Of a stretch of 8,424 nt of DNA, positions 1 through 6,143 are shown piece after piece (within the stretch, counting starts at the first letter, position 1; every line of letters begins with the position of its first letter). Source of the stretch: Candidatus Latescibacterota bacterium (GTDB lineage Bacteria > Krumholzibacteriota > Krumholzibacteriia > Krumholzibacteriales > WJIX01); the NCBI GenBank assembly GCA_030643145.1, contig DAOWMJ010000086.1, positions 1-8,424 on the forward strand, given 5' to 3'. The notes under the pieces were generated by a model. It was not told where the DNA came from. It ran no database searches and was given only the letters and a program-made list of their open reading frames with translations. The position numbers and the translations under genes were made by a program.

Positions 1-666
1 AAAGTTAATATTCTTCCCTTTTATGTAACCATAATTGACGAGCTTGCCGATATTATGATTTCATCGGGCAACGAGATTTATCCTGCAATTACACGGCTGG
101 CACAAATGGCGCGTGCTGTGGGGATACATCTGATTTTCGCGACGCAAAGGCCTTCAGTCGATGTTGTTACCGGACTGATAAAGGCCAATTTCCCCTCCAG
201 AATTGCCTTTCAGGTTACATCGAAAACCGATTCGCGCACGATACTGGATGCTAATGGCGCGGAGAAACTCCTGGGGAATGGAGATATGCTCTATTTGCCG
301 AAAAATCTTCCCGCGCCGGTCAGGCTTCAGGGGGCATTCATTTCTGAGAAAGACGCAAAGAAGACGGCTGATTACTGGAGGGTTTTTCATGGAGAGAATG
401 ATAAGATTGACCTTTCCGTGATTAAGAACAAAAACGAGGTTGGGATTACCGATTGTGATGACGATATGTTTGAAGAGGCCAGGGAGCTTGTGATTACTCA
501 TCAGCAGGGCTCGATCTCTCTTATTCAGCGGCGATTGAGGGTTGGATACGCGAGGGCCGCGAGATTGATAGATATGCTCGAACAGTCGGGTGTGGTCGGC
601 CCTTACGAGGGGAGTAAGGCTAGACAAGTACTTGTGAACAGAGAAGAGTATGGAGAGAATGGATAA
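1..666 (+). CDS. ftsK: DNA translocase FtsK/SpoIIIE, C-terminal part (5' end outside window)
   Basis: This is the last 221 residues of a hexameric, membrane-anchored ATPase that pumps chromosomal DNA through the closing division septum and helps resolve chromosome dimers. The frame is open from base 1, so the membrane region, linker and Walker A loop lie upstream of the window. Visible residues 10-17 are the Walker B strand (TIIDELAD). Next comes the highly conserved motor segment with RLAQMARAVGIHL, the ATQRPS motif and TGLIKANFPSRIAFQV. After a short acidic linker, residues about 153-213 match the gamma winged-helix domain (GSISLIQRRLRVGYARAARL), which reads polar guide sequences on DNA. 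Having both the motor end and gamma distinguishes it from unrelated AAA-type pumps. The stop codon lies inside the start of rimO (17-base overlap), suggesting co-transcription and coupled translation. Confidence 0.96.
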   Translation, partial: KVNILPFYVTIIDELADIMISSGNEIYPAITRLAQMARAVGIHLIFATQRPSVDVVTGLIKANFPSRIAFQVTSKTDSRTILDANGAEKLLGNGDMLYLPKNLPAPVRLQGAFISEKDAKKTADYWRVFHGENDKIDLSVIKNKNEVGITDCDDDMFEEARELVITHQQGSISLIQRRLRVGYARAARLIDMLEQSGVVGPYEGSKARQVLVNREEYGENG

Positions 667-2005
667 ATCAACTGGTATTCCCTCCTTTTTCTTTTTTAAT
701 TTGGGATGTCCCAAGAATATAGTAGACGCTCAGCGTGTGGCGGACAGGCTTATCCAGACAGGGTTTAAGGAGGAATTAGAAGCTGAAAAGGCTGACCTGA
801 TTGTATTGACGACCTGCGCCTTTATTCAAGAGGCGGAGCGGGAAACAGTTGATGAAATACTAAGGATCGGGGCGGCAATAAGTGAGGAACAGGTATTTGC
901 CGTACTTGGCTGTCTTGTTTCCAGAGAAGGGGACAAGCTCACTGAGCTTTTCCCGGAAGTTGATCTTTTTCTTCCCGTTGCCGATATGGAAAAACTGCCG
1001 GAAAGATTGAACAGGGAAGGTTTGCTGAAAAGTTTTAACTTTAAGGATTTTGGCTGTCAGAGTGAAGCGATAGATAAAAAACTCTTTACACCGGGACACA
1101 TTGCCTATCTCAAAATTGCCGAGGGGTGTTCAAATAATTGCGCCTATTGTTTGATTCCTCAGATCAGGGGTTCTCTTTCAAGCCGGAAGAAGAATGAAAT
1201 ACTTATTGAAGCCTCCGGGCTTAGCGAGCGGGGGGTTAGAGAGCTTGTCGTGATAGCGCAGGATACGGGTGTTTGGGGAGATGATTTGGATGGTGAAGGT
1301 GAGCTTTGCGATCTCCTTGAGGATATATCCTCGGCGGTCGATTCGGAATGGATCAGGCTGATGTATCTTCATCCGGCTCACATTAATATAGACGAGCTGG
1401 TAAGGATTTTATCTGAGGGGATGATTATTCCATATCTGGACATTCCGATTCAGCATGTCTCAGACAGAATTCTAACGTCAATGGGCAGGGGATACGGGAA
1501 AAATTATCTGGAACGATTGTTTGACAGATTAAGAATGGAAATAAGCAACCTTGTGCTTAGAACAACCGTTATGGTGGGATTCCCGGGTGAAACGGATGAG
1601 GAGTTCAATGAACTTGTTGATTTTCTTGAACGCTATGAACTTGATCATGTAGGAACATTCGGTTTTTCTCCCGAAGAAGGGACAAGGGCGTACAAATATA
1701 ACGGGATAGTGGACAGTGGGACCATTATAAGCCGAAGAGAAATGATAAGCGATATTCAGATGGATATTTCTCACGCGCGTCTTGCCAAGAGAACCGGAAC
1801 GATCGAAAAGGTGTTGGTTGATGAAATAATTGATTCTTCGCAGAGTCCGGCTGATGGGGTTTGGGGCGAGGGTAGATTCTTTGGGCAGACTTACCAGATT
1901 GACGGGGTTGTTTTCCTGTCGGGAAAGCGGATGGAACCGGGCAAATTTGTTGATGTTTATATAGATAAGGCTGAAGCATACGATCTGTTCGGCAGTGTAA
2001 AGTAA
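650..2005 (+). CDS. rimO: Ribosomal protein S12 methylthiotransferase RimO
   Basis: This radical-SAM enzyme adds a methylthio group to the conserved aspartate of ribosomal protein S12, using two 4Fe-4S clusters. The N-terminal methylthiotransferase domain supplies Cys20 (in NLGCPKNIVDAQ), Cys56 (TTCAFI) and Cys88 (LGCLVS) for the auxiliary cluster. The radical-SAM cluster is C160-x3-C164-x2-C167 in AEGCSNNCAYCLIPQIRG. A barrel with TVMVGFPGETDEEF follows, and residues about 380-450 form a TRAM substrate-binding domain. LGCPKN-VD points to RimO rather than the tRNA enzymes MiaB or MtaB; VDAQ replaces the commoner VDSE, and TTC the commoner NTC. The length of 451 residues is normal. The start at 650 overlaps ftsK by 17 bases; an in-frame ATG at 659 is equally possible, since a purine-rich stretch at 640-648 could serve either. 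Confidence 0.95.
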   Translation: MERMDKSTGIPSFFFFNLGCPKNIVDAQRVADRLIQTGFKEELEAEKADLIVLTTCAFIQEAERETVDEILRIGAAISEEQVFAVLGCLVSREGDKLTELFPEVDLFLPVADMEKLPERLNREGLLKSFNFKDFGCQSEAIDKKLFTPGHIAYLKIAEGCSNNCAYCLIPQIRGSLSSRKKNEILIEASGLSERGVRELVVIAQDTGVWGDDLDGEGELCDLLEDISSAVDSEWIRLMYLHPAHINIDELVRILSEGMIIPYLDIPIQHVSDRILTSMGRGYGKNYLERLFDRLRMEISNLVLRTTVMVGFPGETDEEFNELVDFLERYELDHVGTFGFSPEEGTRAYKYNGIVDSGTIISRREMISDIQMDISHARLAKRTGTIEKVLVDEIIDSSQSPADGVWGEGRFFGQTYQIDGVVFLSGKRMEPGKFVDVYIDKAEAYDLFGSVK

Positions 2006-2013
2006 TATTTTTG

Positions 2014-2044
2014 TTGACATTTTAGTATGGATATCGATTATAAA
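2014..2044 (+). promoter_or_regulatory. Predicted sigma70-type promoter for the second operon
   Basis: A perfect TTGACA -35 element lies at 2014-2019. The best -10 match is TATAAA at 2039-2044 (5 of 6 bases), but its spacer is 19 bases, longer than the ideal 17. A weaker alternative, GATTAT at 2036-2041, has a 16-base spacer. Its position in the only gap, just before a run of tightly packed genes, supports the call. The organism's promoter consensus is unknown, so this remains a prediction. Confidence 0.5.
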
Positions 2045-2090
2045 AGGTGTTAAGTTGTTCAGGTATGCGTCGAAAATCATGATATATGAT

Positions 2091-2095
2091 GGAGG
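2091..2095 (+). promoter_or_regulatory. Shine-Dalgarno sequence fixing the GTG start at 2102
   Basis: GGAGG ends 6 bases before GTG 2102-2104. It decides the start, because the nearby ATG at 2099 lies in another frame that closes within a few codons. The match is among the strongest in the window, as expected for the first gene of a transcript that cannot rely on coupling to an upstream gene. Confidence 0.75.
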
Positions 2096-2101
2096 TCATG
2101 T

Positions 2102-2797
2102 GTGAGGTTCTTTAGAAAATACGGCAAGTTGCATAAAATTATAGATATTGTGATTATAGTTTTTCTTTTTTCTTCTTTATCAGCTTCGAGCGCTCCACAG
2201 AAAACGGGCGAACGCATATATTCAAACTTTGAATTGCTTAACAATATTTCGATTACCGCGATAGATGAAATTCTCGCGAATATGCCCTCCCTGGAGAATG
2301 AAAAACGTATTCTCCTGATTAAAAGCAGGGGTGTTGGAGAAATTGATTTTGTATTTGAAAATGCTCTTCTCGACCGGACAATCGACGCGGGGATGGATGT
2401 TTACCGCAAAGAGAAGGCTGAAACAGATTCGACGCAAACAGTTCAGTCCGGTTACGAATTGAATTACCAAGTACTGCGAATGTCATTAAAATATACGGAT
2501 ATAAGCAGAAGCTGGTGGATAGGCGCCAAAGAGGTGGAAAGATGGTTACAAATACACCTTTTTGTTCAACTTGTTGATATCGAGTCAGGGGATATAATAT
2601 GGATAGGCGAAACGGAAAAAGAATTTAATGATGTGATTCCATATTCATTTCTTGATAAAGTGGAAGATGAAAATTACGCCTTTACAAAACCTGAAAGAAA
2701 AGAATTTTCTATGAGCAAGCTGGTACAGCCGATTGTTGTAACCGGTATTGTAGCAGGGCTCGTTTCTCTATTTTTCTCCAATCAATCCGATGAGTAG
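2102..2797 (+). CDS. Secreted or membrane-anchored protein of unknown function
   Basis: I do not recognise this 231-residue protein. It starts with a basic segment (RFFRKYGKLHK) and a hydrophobic stretch (about 13-28) ending SASSA, a plausible signal-peptidase I site after residue 31. The middle is soluble and alternates predicted strands and helices. It includes an aromatic patch, SRSWWIGAKEVERW (135-148), and the strand-turn-strand LVDIESGDIIWIGETEKEF (157-175), whose 'DxxSGxIxW' look recalls envelope lipoproteins of the CsgG/FlgO/GNA1162 kind; that resemblance is by eye only. Residues about 211-225 (IVVTGIVAGLVSLFF) form a glycine-containing hydrophobic helix next to the C-terminus, so the mature protein may be tail-anchored in a membrane. 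It heads the operon containing two envelope lipoproteins and overlaps the next gene by 8 bases, which suggests an envelope role. No catalytic motif is evident. Confidence 0.8.
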   Translation: MRFFRKYGKLHKIIDIVIIVFLFSSLSASSAPQKTGERIYSNFELLNNISITAIDEILANMPSLENEKRILLIKSRGVGEIDFVFENALLDRTIDAGMDVYRKEKAETDSTQTVQSGYELNYQVLRMSLKYTDISRSWWIGAKEVERWLQIHLFVQLVDIESGDIIWIGETEKEFNDVIPYSFLDKVEDENYAFTKPERKEFSMSKLVQPIVVTGIVAGLVSLFFSNQSDE

Positions 2798-3719
2798 CAC
2801 GGATATGGTGCGTAACATTATTTTCAAATTGACATTATCAATCCTGGCAGTCTGCCTGATTTTTGTTTCCTGCGGACAGGAGCCGATTCTTAAAAGAGTT
2901 GAAAAGGAATTTGAGGACGGAAATTTTAGGCAGGCGGTTTTCCTGGTTAGGCATCATCTCAGGAGAGGCGGCGCGCGGAATCCTCGATTGTTATTTATCG
3001 CGGCAGAGTCTTTACTTAAATTAGGAATTGAGGGGGACGCGGAAAACTATTTCGAGGAAATCTGCGGCTCCGATTCTACTTGGGCGCCGAAAATAGCTTC
3101 GATCCTGCAGGGCAAAGCCATTGAATATATGAATAGAGGAGCTAACACAGGCGGCAGGAGATTTATTGTTCAGGCTGTCAATTACGATTCTAATATTTCT
3201 TTTGGAGAATATGATCTCGAAGCGGGTAAATTGCTGATGGAGAAAAGAGATTTTAAAGAGTCGATCATCTTTCTTAATCGATATCTGAGTAATTATCCGG
3301 ATTCATCCGGAGCTGCCGAGGCTATGATTAATCTCGGGGACGTCTATAAAGAGGCTGGACAGAATCGAAAGGCGATTGATATTTACAGGCTTCTTATTAA
3401 AAAGTATCCAGTCAGCCGTTTTGTTTCGACCGCCAGCTGGAATTATGAGAATCTTTCGATAGAGGAAGCCGCGAAGGCAATTGAGGGAGGCGAGCTGGAT
3501 GTAGCTGAAAATATGCTTGTTCACATGATAAAATCATCTGTGAACACGCATAATCTTATCCAGGGGTATTTTATGATGGGAGAAATATATTCAAAGCAGA
3601 TGTTTATCCAGAAATCAATTGATTGTTATGAAGAAGTATTAAAACTGAATCTTTGGTCGAGTGGAAGATATTCCGAGAGAGCGAAAGAAAGGATTGAGGA
3701 ACTTGAAGAATCGAAGTAA
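2790..3719 (+). CDS. Tetratricopeptide-repeat lipoprotein
   Basis: A predicted outer-membrane lipoprotein of 309 residues built mostly of TPR helices. The signal sequence (about 8-27) ends IFVSC, with Cys28 as the likely lipidated residue. Phe at the -3 position is a loose lipobox fit, and Gly at +2 is compatible with outer-membrane sorting. TPR-like helical pairs appear at about 34-60, 65-97, 139-170, 174-207, 223-248 and 257-290; the clearest is AEAMINLGDVYKEAGQNRKA followed by a typical second helix. Such solenoids bind protein partners, and no enzymatic motif is present. The ATG at 2790 overlaps the upstream stop (ATGAGTAG) with no clear Shine-Dalgarno sequence, implying translational coupling; ATG 2805 is an alternative that would still leave a complete signal peptide. 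The neighbouring BamD-like gene suggests a role in outer-membrane assembly, but that is inference. Confidence 0.85.
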   Translation: MSSTDMVRNIIFKLTLSILAVCLIFVSCGQEPILKRVEKEFEDGNFRQAVFLVRHHLRRGGARNPRLLFIAAESLLKLGIEGDAENYFEEICGSDSTWAPKIASILQGKAIEYMNRGANTGGRRFIVQAVNYDSNISFGEYDLEAGKLLMEKRDFKESIIFLNRYLSNYPDSSGAAEAMINLGDVYKEAGQNRKAIDIYRLLIKKYPVSRFVSTASWNYENLSIEEAAKAIEGGELDVAENMLVHMIKSSVNTHNLIQGYFMMGEIYSKQMFIQKSIDCYEEVLKLNLWSSGRYSERAKERIEELEESK

Positions 3720-4485
3720 TAAACAGCGGATATATCATCTTCTGCCTTTTATTTTTGCTTTTATGGTTTCCTGCGGGGGTCCTTACAAGACGATAACGGT
3801 AAATCAGCCGTCGAGAAAACTCGAAATAGCAGATGATTTATTCGCCAACGGGAATTACGATGACGCCGCGCTTGAGTATAAAGACTACTTAGCTATCTTC
3901 GCAGGAGATGAGCGTTGTGATTACGCTCAGTTTAATTTGGCGGAATGCTATAGAATGAATGAGGAATACCCTCTGGCGGCTGTGGAATACAGAGTTCTCA
4001 TCAACGATTACGGGTACAGCGAATATGTCGACGATGCTTTTTTTATTGAAGGTTTATGCTTTTTCAAGCAATCGAGCAGGATTGAAAAGGATCAAACCAA
4101 GACCTTTGAGGCGAAGAGCAGGATCGCGCGCTTTTTACGTCTTTTCCCCAACAGTCCGAGACGAGAGGAAGCGCAGAAACTGCTTGAAGAAATCAACAGT
4201 AAGCTTGCAAAAAAGAAATTTATGAGCGCGAAAATGTATTATTCACTCAAGCATTACAACGCCGCACTATTATATTTTTCAAGAACAATTGATCTATATG
4301 AAGGTACAATTGAAGCGGCAAAAAGCCACTATTTCAAAGGAAAAATCTTTGAAAAAAGAAAGAATATTGAAGAAGCCATTGATGAATATAAAAAGGTTAT
4401 TTCATTCGGGGGCGATATTCAGGAGAAGAGCGATGCTCAAAGTTCTCTTAACGAGTTGTTGAAAAGGGTAGTCGATGAGGGGTAA
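3703..4485 (+). CDS. bamD: BamD-like outer-membrane assembly lipoprotein (TPR)
   Basis: This resembles BamD/YfiO, the essential lipoprotein of the Bam complex that inserts beta-barrel proteins into the outer membrane. From the TTG start the protein has 260 residues, close to E. coli BamD. It has a basic N-terminus, a hydrophobic stretch (11-23) and FMVSC with lipid-bearing Cys24 followed by Gly. Five TPR-like units follow (about 40-65, 74-105, 108-148, 172-199, 204-239). The family-like features are DDAFFIEGLCFFKQ, then D-Q-x-x-T in KDQTKTFEAKSRIARFLRLF, PNSPRREEAQKLLEEINSKLA, and a tyrosine-rich helix (AKMYYSLKHYNAALLYF). I prefer TTG 3703, with AAAGGA at 3688-3693 placed 9 bases upstream, over GTG 3661, which would add 14 charged residues and a 59-base overlap. 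It overlaps the preceding TPR gene by 17 bases. A general TPR lipoprotein other than BamD remains possible. Confidence 0.8.
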   Translation: MKNRSNKQRIYHLLPFIFAFMVSCGGPYKTITVNQPSRKLEIADDLFANGNYDDAALEYKDYLAIFAGDERCDYAQFNLAECYRMNEEYPLAAVEYRVLINDYGYSEYVDDAFFIEGLCFFKQSSRIEKDQTKTFEAKSRIARFLRLFPNSPRREEAQKLLEEINSKLAKKKFMSAKMYYSLKHYNAALLYFSRTIDLYEGTIEAAKSHYFKGKIFEKRKNIEEAIDEYKKVISFGGDIQEKSDAQSSLNELLKRVVDEG

Positions 4486-5065
4486 AGAAAAGATAGGCTT
4501 ATTCGGAGGGTCGTTCGACCCGATTCATACCGGTCATCTGATTCTGGCTCAGAGGGCTTTGGATTTCGTTGGTCTGGATCGTGTTTATTTTATTCCAACG
4601 GCTATGCCCCCTCACAAAAATGCCGGGGTTCTCAGCGAATATGCCTTGCGAAAGAGGATGGTTCAACTCGCGATCGAGGATAATGAAAAATTTGAAATAT
4701 CCCTTTTTGAAGAAAAAGAAGAAACATCTTTCACCTATGAATCGATCCTTTTTTTTAAAGAAAAGGGTTATGACAGAGAACATTTGCATCTGCTTGTCGG
4801 AAGTGATTCCGTTGCTGATATTCCGGACTGGAAAAAGCCGGGGGTAATTTTTGATAACGCGACAATTATTTCGATGCAGCGTCCCGGATACTTGGGGCAT
4901 ACTATACCAGAGCAGGCGGCCGTGATTGTTCTTACGGCGGGACGGAATTCAATTTCTTCAAGCGAAATTAGAAAATTAGTTGGTCAGGGAGCTTCAATTC
5001 GTTATCTCGTCCCCCGAAAGGTCGAGTTCTTTATTACAAGAAAATCTTTATACAAACAGGGTTGA
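4475..5065 (+). CDS. nadD: Nicotinate-nucleotide adenylyltransferase NadD
   Basis: This cytoplasmic enzyme transfers AMP from ATP to nicotinate mononucleotide, making deamido-NAD, the step before NAD synthetase. The 196-residue length is typical. The nucleotidyltransferase signature GGSFDPIHTGH (11-21) contains the T/HxGH motif that binds ATP. PPHK (45-48), ETSFTYES (83-90, where families usually show SYT-x-D-T) and the G-S-D-S...W stretch (109-119) are the substrate-pocket motifs. ISSSEIR (160-166) is the C-terminal ATP-binding motif, with SSS where SST is commoner. SIRYLVPRKVEFFI near the end is characteristic of NadD rather than the related CoaD. The ATG overlaps the bamD-like gene by 11 bases, and AAAAGGG at 4462-4468 lies 6 bases upstream. 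polA begins 7 bases downstream. Confidence 0.95.
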   Translation: MRGKEKIGLFGGSFDPIHTGHLILAQRALDFVGLDRVYFIPTAMPPHKNAGVLSEYALRKRMVQLAIEDNEKFEISLFEEKEETSFTYESILFFKEKGYDREHLHLLVGSDSVADIPDWKKPGVIFDNATIISMQRPGYLGHTIPEQAAVIVLTAGRNSISSSEIRKLVGQGASIRYLVPRKVEFFITRKSLYKQG

Positions 5066-5072
5066 TTGTATT

Positions 5073-6143
5073 ATGAATCTTATCCTTGTAGATGGCCACG
5101 CTATCGCGTACAGATCTTATTACGCTTTTATCAGGAATCCGTTGACTAATTCCAGAGGAGAAAACACCAGCGCGTTATATGGGTTTACCAGGGTTCTGAT
5201 GCAGATATTAAAAGGGTATAACCCCGAATATCTGGCTGTGGTTTTCGATAGCGACAAGCCTACCGGACGGCATAAAATCTTTCCGGAATACAAAGCTAAC
5301 CGTGAGAAAATGCCCGAGGACCTGGCGAGGCAGATACCTCTGCTTCATGACCTTGTTAAGGCGTTTGGAATATTTGTCTGCGCGATTTCCGGATATGAAG
5401 CAGATGATATTCTTGCTACAATCGCCGGGATTGCTTCCAGGCGTCAGATCGATGTCAAAATTGTAACAGGCGACAAAGACCTCTTCCAAATTCTTTCTGA
5501 TAGAGTACATTTAATCAGGCCGGGCAAGGGTGTGAATCTGTCCGATCAGGTGGGGCCTGAATACCTGAAAGAGCGGTTCGGGTTAACACCAGCGCAGATA
5601 ACTGATTTTCTCGCGCTGATGGGTGATAGCGCGGATAATATTCCAGGAGTGAAAGGGATTGGGGAAAAGACAGCTTTAAAATTGCTTGGCGAGTTTGGTT
5701 CCCTGGAAAAGATCCTTGATAAAACAGAAGAGATAGAATCGGAACATGTAAGAAATAAGATCGAATCGGGCAGAGAAGACGCCATTTTTTCAAGGAAGCT
5801 CGTAGAACTGATAAATGTGCCCGAAAATTTTGAGCTTGAGAAGATGAAAGTTAAAGGCTTTGACGCAGGGGAACTGGCAGAAATGCTTCTCAAACTTGAT
5901 TTTCATGAAATTGTCCGGGAAATAATTCCGGAGCGTTCCGCCGACCTGAAAAAAAACGATTATTATCTTGTTAAAGAGGAAAACCTGGAAGAGTTTGTCT
6001 CATACCTTACTTCGGCCGGCGAGTTTGTTTTTGATGTTGAAACAACATCAATTAATCCGGTAGAGGCACAGCTTGTGGGAATTTCCTTCTGCGCTGAAGA
6101 GGGAAAGGCTTTTTTATATTCCTGTACAGGAATCGGGGATTGA
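5073..6143 (+). CDS. polA: DNA polymerase I, N-terminal part (5' nuclease and start of proofreading domain), cut by a frameshift
   Basis: This is the first 356-codon reading frame of an interrupted polA. DNA polymerase I fills gaps and removes RNA primers during lagging-strand synthesis and repair. Residues 1 to about 290 form the FEN-like 5' nuclease. Its metal-binding acidic residues are present: Asp7, Glu109/Asp111/Asp112 (GYEADDI), Asp134/Asp136 (TGDKD) and Asp185/Asp188 (GDSADNIPGVKGIG, also the DNA-binding helix-hairpin region). From about 300 the 3'-5' exonuclease domain begins and shows motif Exo I, FDVETTS (Asp321, Glu323). Family-like sequence stops at GKAF (344-347). The frame then runs through unrelated residues (LYSCTGIGD) to TGA 6141-6143, while the family continues in the +1 frame. 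ATG 5073 is chosen because MNLILVDGHAIAYR is the usual PolA start; AGGG at 5058-5061 is a weak, distant ribosome site. nadD ends 7 bases upstream. Confidence 0.9.
   Translation: MNLILVDGHAIAYRSYYAFIRNPLTNSRGENTSALYGFTRVLMQILKGYNPEYLAVVFDSDKPTGRHKIFPEYKANREKMPEDLARQIPLLHDLVKAFGIFVCAISGYEADDILATIAGIASRRQIDVKIVTGDKDLFQILSDRVHLIRPGKGVNLSDQVGPEYLKERFGLTPAQITDFLALMGDSADNIPGVKGIGEKTALKLLGEFGSLEKILDKTEEIESEHVRNKIESGREDAIFSRKLVELINVPENFELEKMKVKGFDAGELAEMLLKLDFHEIVREIIPERSADLKKNDYYLVKEENLEEFVSYLTSAGEFVFDVETTSINPVEAQLVGISFCAEEGKAFLYSCTGIGD

Larger units (their letters stand above)
2006..2101 (+). other. Intergenic region between the ftsK-rimO block and the second operon
   Basis: This is the only sizeable non-coding gap in the window. 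It is AT-rich and contains the promoter-like sequence and ribosome binding site listed separately. It also has a short inverted repeat, ATCAT at 2076-2080 and ATGAT at 2086-2090, just ahead of the Shine-Dalgarno sequence. No GC-rich hairpin followed by a T-run is seen after rimO, so there is no evident intrinsic terminator and read-through from rimO is possible. The only small reading frame noticed, ATG at 2065 (MRRKS then stop), has no support. Confidence 0.7.

Noticed and set aside
154..714. 186-residue minus-strand reading frame
   Set aside because: It lies opposite conserved ftsK motor and gamma sequence and has no recognisable domain; a shadow of the real gene.
1529..2080. 183-residue minus-strand reading frame
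   Set aside because: It lies opposite conserved rimO sequence, including the TRAM domain, and its product has no recognisable features.
2829..2834. TTGACA inside the first TPR lipoprotein gene as an internal promoter
   Set aside because: No convincing -10 element follows at suitable spacing, and the bases encode the signal peptide.
3661..3702. GTG 3661 as start of the BamD-like gene
   Set aside because: It would add 14 charged residues before the signal peptide and a 59-base overlap; TTG 3703 has AAAGGA at suitable spacing and gives a normal lipoprotein signal.
4980..5072. Upstream extension of polA into nadD
   Set aside because: The residues before MNLILVDG are unlike PolA and overlap the conserved C-terminus of NadD; ATG 5073 fits the family start.
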